Assembly (NCBI GenBank): GCA_034472185.1
Contig: JARBAK010000001.1
Location: 434,001 to 498,000 of the forward strand
Direction of reading: 5' to 3'
Source: JARBAK01 sp034472185
Lineage (GTDB): Bacteria > Pseudomonadota > Alphaproteobacteria > Rickettsiales > Midichloriaceae
Length of the DNA: 64,000 bases
Shown one piece after another: positions 19,401 through 26,393 of this stretch (its first letter is position 1; each line of letters opens with the position of its first letter). A program made the position numbers and the translations under genes. The notes under the pieces were generated by a model. That model was not told the origin of the DNA, ran no database searches, and saw only the letters and a program-made list of their open reading frames with translations.

Positions 19401-19946
19401 AAAACTACGAGCTGCTGTTAGATCCGCATCAGCAGGCAACGGCATTTGCGAAATGGCACTCAGCCCTGTAGATACATCGCTCGTTATACCACTGATATCA
19501 GTTGCAGCATTCGATTGAGCTGCTAATGTACCATCCAATAAGTGAAGTCCGTTAAACTCTGTCGAACTCACAACACGGTCCCATTGTGTTAATAGGCCCT
19601 GGAACTGAATATCTAACATTTGGCGTTGTGCGTCTTCTACAGTCCCTGCACTAGCAGTAGTTGTCAGCTCTCTTAACTGCTCTACAATGCTCTGCACATT
19701 TTGAATACCAGCGCTCGCTAACCCTAATACAGCCTGTCCTTCTGTTACAGATGTGATAAGCTTATTCAGCAAAGCCTGCTCACTTTCAAGTTGTTTACCA
19801 ATAGAAGCAGCAGCAACATCCTCATATATGTATCGTAACCTCTCTCCAGTTGTAATTTTCCATGCAGCATCAGCAGACGCTTGTGTAGCGTCGCTTAAAA
19901 CACGCCTCATGACATAAGTATTTGTATTTTCTATCCCCAAAGGCAT
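16455..19946 (-). CDS. fliC: Flagellin, unusually large (1163 residues)
   Basis: Flagellin builds the flagellar filament. The N-terminal coiled-coil domain is typical: ENTNTYVMRR, ITTGERLRY, then VTEGQAVLGLASAGIQNVQS and STEFNGLHLLDG at about residues 85-140. The C-terminal domain ends with TAAKLAFLAADIP and LNQLERVLGQNLLSLI, matching flagellin rather than FlgL. Between them lie about 900 residues rich in Ser, Thr, Ala, Asn and Val, probably surface-exposed hypervariable domains. Typical flagellins are 270-550 residues. Start is ATG 19946 with GGGGGGAA five bases upstream. It stands alone, with a terminator downstream and a 361-bp region upstream before dut. Confidence 0.85.
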   Translation of the reverse strand: MPLGIENTNTYVMRRVLSDATQASADAAWKITTGERLRYIYEDVAAASIGKQLESEQALLNKLITSVTEGQAVLGLASAGIQNVQSIVEQLRELTTTASAGTVEDAQRQMLDIQFQGLLTQWDRVVSSTEFNGLHLLDGTLAAQSNAATDISGITSDVSTGLSAISQMPLPADADLTAARSFEINGVRIVLADNAAVANLALDFSAAITDSNTIMITSGAESILFRTDSTAAAAYAPGSLTVTFSSTDVGSAAATAVAISQVLTSVVTGSASAAIGGIDITALNAALSSASDLKTAFAGFTANANAANLAVTAPTDFNVVGTSTSVAKASINSATGTDLNAVSQSVSVVGTPGMTVVPTYQSSDLQLTLGTLNTLSSNASTLIDTASTSATTIFTLGTASGTAYAFQLDPTSNSSPTFDGAGNKITIGVKAPTVGNAPTIGDVLNTIQSIINGTNVLVSGTVSTDNIFSTFTAELAGNVISLRNAGTNATDAQVYAQFTAVTDSINSVSMSSSGVTGFSSTTGATIGANTNGYYVSIQGDVNQRMQSILSLINDTASVGIDSSFTSVPQAILDALDMVTASPAQDSSGAPLNAITLQSNVKGMGGSISVLSNINGRGIPQAATYTNPSVNASIPSLISTYSAGTTVGSLGIANTFAVGAPFNNDIIGNTTSAIAQTKQVVISDALLSEGTVVSVGGQEFTITSSVTDPSTQIQLFTADVRQTLAEVVNIFNQSQDPLLRNLLWTTSQSSGNNNLQISSRVADSTLNGLTITFTDSSGSNTTSLTLEGGLTGGIDVSHVVANPSFVGALPADSVTATFAGTNKVNLSISVGGISYTGAVATVNPNTNDGIGERVVRLTSADLTGSIGLTLNNTYNSIQTVNSQADATAYAQNIENALGSIVFYQRRTVSAFSPDQTDTQLSGATAEYIGKNFSTMGIQNITVSSSAQSANKEAFITFTMSDGRVYQNKFANANEQLQSISAGQVLELNLVGSSDQNDKFILTFGSGVDLTSEGSVAALQSALSRAFKIGNSTMAIQVSPDPAQKRLTIAISAMDTANLGASGLNIVTMANALSTFSTLDTIANSLMGIANSVASGQASLIYALSGLNNSVESTTAAKLAFLAADIPTEVDTFQIETLKAQSAVFLLNQLERVLGQNLLSLIKGQ

Positions 19947-20307
19947 AATATTCCCCCCAATTACTTTCCGTGTTAATATACTTAGTTTAGTAAGTAATCC
20001 GGATGCAGAATACGATAAATACGTGCATTACCCTCTAGATAAACTCACCCACGAATTCCCGTATAATCTCCTCATCCAACTTGGTATAAGTAAACCACGT
20101 TCAATAACGTATCTCAACTATTAAAAATGACTTTACTGGAATTATACGCCTGCATTAGGAATGTCCCAACTTTTACGGGTGTGAAGGGCGCTAATAAACC
20201 GCTCCTTCTTAAAAAAACTGGTAAACTCTATGATCTTTCGATATACTTGTCCCTATAAAGTTCAGTATATATGGGAAGTGATAATGGATAGTGACATGGG
20301 AGACTAT
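19947..20307. other. Intergenic region between flagellin and dut
   Basis: The region separates two divergent genes and no gene is seen in it. It must hold the promoters of flagellin (minus) and dut (plus), but I find no convincing sigma-70 pair. A TAAA-N15-xxxGATA pattern on the minus strand (20109-20135) resembles a sigma-28 site only loosely. Confidence 0.4.
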
Positions 20308-20751
20308 ATGAAAATTTCTGTGGTGCGGCTACCACATCTTAAGGAGTTGCCACTGCCCGCTTACGCAACGCTACATAGCGCAGGCATGGATCTTTATGCC
20401 GCTATAGATTCAGATGTTACTATTAACTCCCAAGAACGAGTGCTGATACCATCGGGAATTGCTGTAGCTCTTCCTGAGGGATATGAAGCACAAATCAGAT
20501 CTCGCTCGGGCTTGGCATTTAAGCATGGCCTTATTGTAGTAAACTCGCCCGGTACAATTGATGCAGATTACCGTGGAGAAATACTTGTAGCTTTGGTGAA
20601 TCTCAGTAAAGAACCTTTCGATGTGAAACGAGGCACACGTATAGCACAAATGGTAATAACAAAGTACTCCGTAGCAGAATGGAGTATCGTAGATGTCTTA
20701 CCCAGTTCGCATCGCGGGCAAGGGGGATTCGGATCGTCTGGTATGCTTTGA
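20308..20751 (+). CDS. dut: Deoxyuridine 5'-triphosphate nucleotidohydrolase
   Basis: dUTPase hydrolyses dUTP to dUMP, preventing uracil incorporation into DNA and feeding dTMP synthesis. All five motifs are visible in order: AGMDLYA, RSRSGLA, GTIDADYRGEI, RIAQMVI and RGQGGFGSSG. I start it at ATG 20308 (MKISVVRLP), which has GGGAGA five bases upstream and gives a normal 147 residues; in-frame starts at 20284 and 20230 lie upstream. mnmE follows after about 40 bp on the same strand. Confidence 0.96.
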   Translation: MKISVVRLPHLKELPLPAYATLHSAGMDLYAAIDSDVTINSQERVLIPSGIAVALPEGYEAQIRSRSGLAFKHGLIVVNSPGTIDADYRGEILVALVNLSKEPFDVKRGTRIAQMVITKYSVAEWSIVDVLPSSHRGQGGFGSSGML

Positions 20752-20793
20752 TATTTATTTGCACCAGCTTATTAATAGTAATATAGCTTCGTG

Positions 20794-22251
20794 ATGTCGC
20801 CTGCCTATTCTAGCAAACGTACCGTATTTGCGCTTTCTACAGTCCTGGGAAAATCCGGAGTTGCAATAATCAGAATATCTGGGCCAGATGCTAAAAAAAC
20901 AGCACGCGCATTGGGCTATAAGGGGCAGTTACTGCATAAAAGAGTAATATTTACTGAAATTTTTGCACCCGATTCTTTCGGCAAGATGCCAAAAGAGCTC
21001 CCTTTAGATGAAATTTTACTCCTATATTTTCAAGCACCTAACAGCTTTACAGGAGAAGATATTATAGAGCTGCATACCCACGGAAGTATTGCCGTAATAA
21101 AAGATGTTTTAAAAGAATTAAGTAAGCTTAATTGGTTGCATATGGCCGAACCAGGGGAGTTTACCAGGCAAGCATTCGAAAATAATAAACTCGATCTTAC
21201 AAAAGTAGAAGCATTAGCTAGCATAATTAGTGCTGAAAACCATATCCAAAGAGAGATAGGGATTAAACAATTTTCAGGCGCACTAGGAGATTTATATGAA
21301 AAATGGCGAAAAGAAATAATAGCTATATTAGCACGATTAGAAGGATATATAGACTTTCCAGAAGATGATATCCCAGTTACAGCTCTATTGGAAACAAAAC
21401 AAAAAGCTCAATCGCTAACAGAAGATATGTCCAGGCACTTGGTACGTTATAATAAGAGCGCACCACTTACAGAAAATTGCGGAATTAAAATAGTATTAAT
21501 TGGTTACACAAATGTTGGAAAATCTAGTCTAATAAATGCGCTCAGTCAAAAAGACGTAGCTATTGTGTCTGACATAGCGGGCACCACTCGAGATACACTC
21601 TCTATTAGACTAGATTTGGGCAATTTTACGGTCACAATTACAGATACAGCCGGCATGAGGAAAACTACAGGGCAGATTGAACTCGAGGGTATAAAGAGAG
21701 CAGTACACGCTTTTCAAAATGCTGATATTTGTCTTGCAGTGCTAGATCCTCTTCAGCCAGAATCTTTGAACGTGCTAGAGTTTGTAAATACCATAGTTGG
21801 AAAAGGACACTATCCCCTCACTAATGATATAAGACCACTCCCAACTATAATTGGTATTTTAAATAAATGTGATCTTCTAACGCTAGAACAGGAATCGGAA
21901 TTTATTCGTACAATAGAACAAACTATGAAGAGTCACCATTGCATAGAATGCGTAGTGGCAATTTCTACTAAAACAAATCAAAATATTGATATTTTACTTA
22001 ATAGTATAGAAGAAATAGTTTATTCTCGATACTCTGGAATAAACGAAGAGCCACTCATCACAAGCTTTAGACAAAAAAGGGGATTAGAGGAATGTTTGTC
22101 GCATCTCAATAATTTTGATTTAGATAAACCGCTTGAATTAGCAGCTCAAGATATGCGATTCGCGGCGTCTTCCCTTGAGAAAATAATAGGAAAGATTTAT
22201 GTTCAAGAGGTGCTGGACGAGATTTTCAGTAAATTTTGTGTGGGAAAATAG
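20794..22251 (+). CDS. mnmE: tRNA modification GTPase MnmE
   Basis: MnmE is the GTPase partner of MnmG in U34 modification of tRNA. An N-terminal folate-binding domain begins VFALSTVLGKSGVAIIRISG; the G domain has G1 GYTNVGKSS, G2 GTTRD, G3 DTAG and G4 NKCD; and the C-terminal catalytic Cys is in FCVGK at the very end. The 485 residues are close to normal. Start is ATG 20794, directly after an in-frame GTG at 20791. rppH begins five bases after the stop. A 69-bp degraded copy of its G1 region lies at 24168-24236. Confidence 0.97.
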   Translation: MSPAYSSKRTVFALSTVLGKSGVAIIRISGPDAKKTARALGYKGQLLHKRVIFTEIFAPDSFGKMPKELPLDEILLLYFQAPNSFTGEDIIELHTHGSIAVIKDVLKELSKLNWLHMAEPGEFTRQAFENNKLDLTKVEALASIISAENHIQREIGIKQFSGALGDLYEKWRKEIIAILARLEGYIDFPEDDIPVTALLETKQKAQSLTEDMSRHLVRYNKSAPLTENCGIKIVLIGYTNVGKSSLINALSQKDVAIVSDIAGTTRDTLSIRLDLGNFTVTITDTAGMRKTTGQIELEGIKRAVHAFQNADICLAVLDPLQPESLNVLEFVNTIVGKGHYPLTNDIRPLPTIIGILNKCDLLTLEQESEFIRTIEQTMKSHHCIECVVAISTKTNQNIDILLNSIEEIVYSRYSGINEEPLITSFRQKRGLEECLSHLNNFDLDKPLELAAQDMRFAASSLEKIIGKIYVQEVLDEIFSKFCVGK

Positions 22252-22255
22252 TAAA

Positions 22256-22741
22256 GTGAAACCCGAAAAAATAGGCATATATCGTAAAGGCGTAGGTATA
22301 ATGCTTTTCAATAAGAACATGGATGTTTTTATGGGGCGTAGGTATAAGACGCATAGTGATTCTATGGAAATGCCTCAGGGGGGGATAGAACATGATGAAA
22401 CCCCTGTAGATGCTGCATATAGAGAGCTGCATGAAGAAACGGGAATTAGTAGCGTAAAAACTATATATAAATCAATGCATTGGCGAAGCTATGTGTTCCC
22501 CGAAAGATTAAAACCTAAACGCACACCTTATATAGGAAGTACTATAGGACAAACGCAATTATGGTTTCTGATGGAGTTTTTAGGAGAAGATACAGAAATC
22601 AATCTTCGTACTCACGCATATCAAGAATTTAAGGCGTGGCAGTGGGTTGCACTAGATCAATTAGTTGATAAAGCGGTGAAATTCAAGCGTAGCATGTATG
22701 CACATATAGCACAGGAATTCCGGCCAATTTTCCTGGGCTAA
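22256..22741 (+). CDS. rppH: RNA pyrophosphohydrolase (Nudix)
   Basis: RppH removes pyrophosphate from the 5' end of mRNA and starts its decay, so it works upstream of RNase E (43.2 kb). The family start YRKGVGIMLFN, the MPQGGI segment and the complete Nudix box from GGIEHDET to RELHEETGI are present. A GTG at 22256 (MKPEKIGIYRKG) gives 161 residues and is needed to include the conserved YRxGVGI strand; an ATG just after it would cut the fold. It follows mnmE by five bases and is ended by a perfect hairpin. Confidence 0.93.
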   Translation: MKPEKIGIYRKGVGIMLFNKNMDVFMGRRYKTHSDSMEMPQGGIEHDETPVDAAYRELHEETGISSVKTIYKSMHWRSYVFPERLKPKRTPYIGSTIGQTQLWFLMEFLGEDTEINLRTHAYQEFKAWQWVALDQLVDKAVKFKRSMYAHIAQEFRPIFLG

Positions 22742-22750
22742 GATTAATTA

Positions 22751-22773
22751 CCTATCTACTCACTGTAGATAGG
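22751..22773 (+). terminator. Hairpin after rppH
   Basis: CCTATCTAC and GTAGATAGG form a perfect nine-base-pair stem with a five-base loop, ten bases after the rppH stop. The following sequence is T-rich but lacks a strong T-run, so it may be a weak terminator or an RNA-stability hairpin. Confidence 0.5.
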
Positions 22774-22801
22774 GTCAATATTATTGTATTAATACAAATC
22801 G

Positions 22802-22856
22802 TATAATATATTGTTTGGCCTTGACTAGATGCCATGTTCAGAGTAGGGTCAAAGCC
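22802..22856 (+). promoter_or_regulatory. -10 box and leader hairpin upstream of rplB-rpsS
   Basis: A perfect TATAAT lies at 22802-22807; no good -35 box is visible at the right distance. The predicted transcript would begin close to a hairpin with arms GGCCTTGAC (22817-22825) and GTCAAAGCC (22848-22856), eight of nine bases pairing. The leader is about 100 bases long before the rplB ATG. It could control the detached rplB-rpsS pair, though no known r-protein leader motif is recognised. Confidence 0.35.
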
Positions 22857-22921
22857 CCGTGTAGTAAATAAATAATACTAAAATGCACGTGAATAAAGCA
22901 AAAGCGTATGGGTATAGTTAA

Positions 22922-23755
22922 ATGGGCTTAAAATGTTATAGGGCTTTTACTCCTTCAAGACGACATTATTCTTCGCTAGATAGGTCGGGCTTATGGAAGG
23001 GCGGACCAGAAAAAAGATTAACTACCGGGTTGCACAGCACGGGTGGTAGGAATAATCTAGGGCGTATCACAGTAAGGCATAAAGGAGGTGGGGTTAAGAG
23101 GCGCTATAGAATTATTGATTTCAAACGTAACAAAGATCAAATACCTGCGATAGTGGAGAGGATAGAATATGACCCAAATAGGGGTGCATTTATAGCCTTA
23201 ATCCGTTATGAAGACTCAGAACTAGCATACATAATTGCACCTCATGGTTTAGCACCAGGCGCTACTGTTATTTCAGGAGAAGAAGCAGAAGTTAGTATAG
23301 GTAATTGCCTGCTATTAAAAAATGTTCCGCTAGGCAGTAATGTGCATAATATCGAGTTAAAGCCCGCTAAAGGCGGACAGCTCGCTAGAGCAGCGGGGAC
23401 ATCAGCAAAGTTAGTAGGAAAGGAAGAAGGATATGTACTGCTAAAACTCGGTTCCGGTGAAATACGGAGAGTTTTATCTTCTTGTAGAGCAACATTGGGT
23501 GTCGTCTCAAATCCGGAACTCCAAAATGTAGAATGGGGAAAGGCTGGAAGAAATCGGTGGCGTGGTATACGACCAACAGTACGGGGTGTTGCTATGAATC
23601 CTGTGGATCACCCTCTTGGTGGTGGAGAAGGAAAAACTTCAGGAGGAAGACATCCTGTAACTCCATGGGGAAAGTGTACTAAGGGAATGCGTACTAGGCG
23701 CAATAAAAGAACCGATAGATGCATTATCACTTCTAGACATAAGAGCAAAAAATAG
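22922..23755 (+). CDS. rplB: Large ribosomal subunit protein uL2
   Basis: L2 is a core 23S rRNA binder needed for subunit joining and peptidyl transfer. The start MGLKCYRAFTPSRR, the segment GGRNNLGRITVRHKGGG, and the C-terminal MNPVDHPLGGGEGKTSGGR with the conserved His are diagnostic. The 277 residues are full length. In the usual S10 operon it sits between rplW and rpsS; here it is on the opposite strand and more than 16 kb from rplW, but rpsS still follows it by 87 bp. Confidence 0.97.
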   Translation: MGLKCYRAFTPSRRHYSSLDRSGLWKGGPEKRLTTGLHSTGGRNNLGRITVRHKGGGVKRRYRIIDFKRNKDQIPAIVERIEYDPNRGAFIALIRYEDSELAYIIAPHGLAPGATVISGEEAEVSIGNCLLLKNVPLGSNVHNIELKPAKGGQLARAAGTSAKLVGKEEGYVLLKLGSGEIRRVLSSCRATLGVVSNPELQNVEWGKAGRNRWRGIRPTVRGVAMNPVDHPLGGGEGKTSGGRHPVTPWGKCTKGMRTRRNKRTDRCIITSRHKSKK

Positions 23756-23842
23756 AACGCTGATGAATCAAGCTGAATAATAAAAAATAATGTAAAAGAT
23801 TAATGGCGGAGTGGGAAGAGTTGTTTTTAGAGGTATAAAAAA

Positions 23843-24136
23843 ATGGGAAATCGTTCGTTAAAAAAAGGACCATTTGTAGATGGTAAATTGCTACAAAAAT
23901 TCAGAACTCTTGCAAGCGCTGAAACGGGAGAGATAGGAAGCGTAATGATAAAGACATGGTCCAGAAGATCTACTATATTGCCAGAGTTTGTGGGCTGGGT
24001 TTTTTCTGTTTATAATGGTCGGAAATTTATCCCTGTGCGTGTAAGTCCTGAAATGGTAGGAAAGAGACTCGGCGCTTTTTCTCCAACCAGAAATTTTTCA
24101 GGTCATGGCGCAAATAGAAAGGCTAGCGTGAAGTAG
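23843..24136 (+). CDS. rpsS: Small ribosomal subunit protein uS19
   Basis: S19 sits in the 30S head near the A-site finger bridge. RSLKKGPFVDGKLL at the start, IKTWSRRSTILPEFVG in the middle and LGAFSPTRNFSGHG near the end are family-specific. Its 97 residues are normal. AGAGG lies ahead of the ATG. rplV would normally follow; instead there is a 324-bp gap holding a piece of mnmE and then the convergent trxA. Confidence 0.96.
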   Translation: MGNRSLKKGPFVDGKLLQKFRTLASAETGEIGSVMIKTWSRRSTILPEFVGWVFSVYNGRKFIPVRVSPEMVGKRLGAFSPTRNFSGHGANRKASVK

Positions 24137-24167
24137 AAAAAAGTTGATAGGAAGAGAGAAGCCTTCA

Positions 24168-24236
24168 ATTAGTTACACAAATGCTGGGAATTCTTGTCTA
24201 ATAAATGCGCTAAGTCAAAAAGACGTGGCTATTATG
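24168..24236 (+). pseudogene. Decayed copy of the mnmE P-loop segment
   Basis: These 69 bases align without gaps to 21499-21567 of mnmE, matching at 61 positions by my count. The copy reads in the same frame for 23 codons and then runs into a stop two codons later. The P-loop Lys is changed to Asn (GKS to GNS), and the preceding Gly, Val and a Ser are also changed, so it cannot encode a working GTPase. There is no similarity on either side. It is most simply a relic of a duplication or recombination event, close to the S10 operon break point. Confidence 0.85.
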
Positions 24237-24293
24237 AAATAGATAGTATTTCACGGATAAATTAATATTAGAATGATATTTTTTAGTAGCATT

Positions 24294-24308
24294 CCGCAGG
24301 GTATGCGG
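24294..24308 (+). terminator. Possible terminator of rplB-rpsS
   Basis: CCGCA and TGCGG pair around a five-base loop and are followed by a T-rich stretch (TGTTTGTTTTGTG). The stem is short, so this is tentative. Confidence 0.4.
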
Positions 24309-24460
24309 CATGTTTGTTTTGTGTGTGTTTTAGGATATAACCTATATTCTCTTCTTGAGCACGAAATTGCTCATATCGCAATTTTTTATGCAAGTTTTGA
24401 GATAACAAAATTATGCATTCCTTATACTGCAATAAATCACCACATCGCCAACTCACAGCT

Positions 24461-24790
24461 CTACTCGCCTATTTTTTGTATAATCCAGTCTTCTAAAATG
24501 CTCGAAGAAGCGAGACCTACCCGTGTATCAATTTTTTCTCCATTTTTAAATAACACAAGTGTCGGAAGTCCCCTTACTCCATACTGCGCGATAGTATCCT
24601 GATTGTCATCAGCATTAACTTTAACAAACTTTACACGTGGTAATAATTTCTGCGCAAGTTGCTCTATTATTGGCGTAAGTTGCCTACAAGGCCCGCACCA
24701 TTCAGCCCAAAAATCAACTAATACGCACCCCTGGTATTCTAATACTTCTTCTTTAAAAGTTTGATCACTAACAATTTTTACCATAAGCAT
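24461..24790 (-). CDS. trxA: Thioredoxin
   Basis: This is a 109-residue single-domain thioredoxin that keeps cytoplasmic disulfides reduced. The active site AEWCGPCRQLTP is complete, the buried Asp is in VDFWAEW, and the cis-Pro lies in GVRGLPTLVLFKNG. Start is ATG 24790, with a second ATG at 24784. It is divergent from miaB and convergent with rpsS. No thioredoxin reductase gene is nearby. Confidence 0.96.
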   Translation of the reverse strand: MLMVKIVSDQTFKEEVLEYQGCVLVDFWAEWCGPCRQLTPIIEQLAQKLLPRVKFVKVNADDNQDTIAQYGVRGLPTLVLFKNGEKIDTRVGLASSSILEDWIIQKIGE

Positions 24791-24923
24791 ACCGAATCCA
24801 TAATTTCAGCACCAAGCTAATTGAGTAAATTACTTAATCTATAACTTGATGATCGAGAACTACACTATATAGTACAGAGCGTTTAATCTCAATCTTAGCT
24901 GCAACATTAACTGATAAGTCTTT

Positions 24924-26345
24924 ATGAAAAAAAGTGCTCTTACACTTTATATCAAGACATATGGCTGCCAAATGAATGTTTATGATTCGGAGCAAATCGC
25001 TGCATTATTTAAGCAGAAAGGAATAATGCTAACTAACGTGCCTCAAAAGGCAGATATAATCATATTAAATACATGTTATATAAGGGAGAAAGCATCCGAG
25101 AAAATTTATTCTGAATTAGGTAGGCTTGCTCTGTTCAAAGCAGTAGAAGCAAGTAAAGGAAGGAAAATCATAATTATAGTAGCTGGATGTGTCGCTCAAG
25201 GAGAGGGACAAAAGATTTTCCGAAGAGCACCTTGTGTGGATATGGTTGTTGGCCCACAATCCTATTATTTTTTACCACAGCTTATAGCAGAATCTCTAAA
25301 TGAAAAGAGAACCAAACTGAAGCTACTAGACAGCTTAAATGCTAAAGCTAAATTTGATCATCTTTCTAAAGCTCTTTCATATGGGAACGTTGCTCTTTAT
25401 AATCACCAGAATGCGCCACATATCGTAAAGAAAGGAGAGCGCTCTTTTTCCTCTTTTCTCTCCGTGCAAGAGGGATGTAATAAATTTTGCAGCTACTGTG
25501 TCGTGCCATTTACCAGGGGAAGAGAATATTCACGCCCTGTACAGGAAATTTACGAAGAAGCTCATGCTATCGTAGCAAATGGCGCAAAAGAAATCACGCT
25601 ATTGGGGCAAAACGTCAACGCATATAATGGCATAAACGCGGATGGTATACCAGTAACATTAGGACAATTGATTAAGAATCTAGCAAAATTAATAGGTCTT
25701 TCTCGGATACGATATACTACATCTCATCCTTTAGATATGCCCAATAGCGAACTTATCAACGCCCATATAACTGAGGAAAAGTTGATGCCTTATGTGCATC
25801 TGCCAGTACAATCTGGCTCTGACAATATACTTAAGCAAATGAACAGGCGACATACCTCTGCTTATTATCGCGATATAATCAATGCTCTTAGAAAAGCGAA
25901 TCCCTTAATAGCAATATCTTCAGATTTTATAGTCGGATATCCCGGAGAAACGGACGATGATTTCCAACAAACTCTGCAATTAGTAGACGATATTGGGTAT
26001 GCTCAGGCCTACTCATTTAAATATAGCCCTCGCCCAGGGACACCAGCTGCAACTTTACCAAACCAAGTAGAAGAATCGGTGAAATCGCAGAGACTTCAAG
26101 TACTACAACAAAGTTTGAAAAAACACCAATTGTCCTTTAATACAAACTGTATAGAGAAGAAATTATCTGTTTTAATTGAAAGAATAGATAATAAAACAAA
26201 ACAGGCGATGGGCAAATCACAATATATGCAGTCAGTAATTGTCAAGTTAAGCGAAGAGCAGTATTCATCAGACATATTAGGCCGAATCATCGAGGTAGAA
26301 ATTATTTCTGCTGCTCAGAATAATTTAATAGGAATACTTCCGTAG
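24924..26345 (+). CDS. miaB: tRNA-2-methylthio-N6-dimethylallyladenosine synthase
   Basis: MiaB is a radical-SAM methylthiotransferase that converts i6A37 to ms2i6A37 in tRNAs. The three N-terminal cluster cysteines lie in YGCQMNVYDS, LNTCYIREKAS and VAGCVAQGEG; the radical-SAM motif is CNKFCSYC; and a C-terminal TRAM domain starts near VLIERID. The 473 residues are full length. It starts at ATG 24924. The next gene is convergent. Confidence 0.96.
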   Translation: MKKSALTLYIKTYGCQMNVYDSEQIAALFKQKGIMLTNVPQKADIIILNTCYIREKASEKIYSELGRLALFKAVEASKGRKIIIIVAGCVAQGEGQKIFRRAPCVDMVVGPQSYYFLPQLIAESLNEKRTKLKLLDSLNAKAKFDHLSKALSYGNVALYNHQNAPHIVKKGERSFSSFLSVQEGCNKFCSYCVVPFTRGREYSRPVQEIYEEAHAIVANGAKEITLLGQNVNAYNGINADGIPVTLGQLIKNLAKLIGLSRIRYTTSHPLDMPNSELINAHITEEKLMPYVHLPVQSGSDNILKQMNRRHTSAYYRDIINALRKANPLIAISSDFIVGYPGETDDDFQQTLQLVDDIGYAQAYSFKYSPRPGTPAATLPNQVEESVKSQRLQVLQQSLKKHQLSFNTNCIEKKLSVLIERIDNKTKQAMGKSQYMQSVIVKLSEEQYSSDILGRIIEVEIISAAQNNLIGILP

Positions 26346-26393
26346 ACAGAAACAACCTTATATAATGACTACTAGATAGGCTTGTTCCAAGGC

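Larger units (their letters stand above)
24137..24460. other. Gene-free gap after rpsS
   Basis: This 324-bp stretch holds the 69-bp mnmE fragment (24168-24236) and a short hairpin (24294-24308). No real gene is seen. It marks the place where rplV would follow rpsS in an intact S10 operon. Confidence 0.7.

Noticed and set aside
17193..19518. Several plus-strand frames opposite flagellin
   Set aside because: They arise from the biased Ser/Thr/Ala codons of flagellin on the other strand and show no family features.
20109..20135. Sigma-28-like promoter (TAAA-N15-xxxGATA) upstream of flagellin
   Set aside because: Only the cores match, the distance to the flagellin ATG is about 160 bases, and alphaproteobacteria generally lack FliA.
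24273..24602. Plus-strand 109-codon frame after rpsS
   Set aside because: Half of it lies antisense to trxA, the product has no family features, and there is no ribosome binding site.
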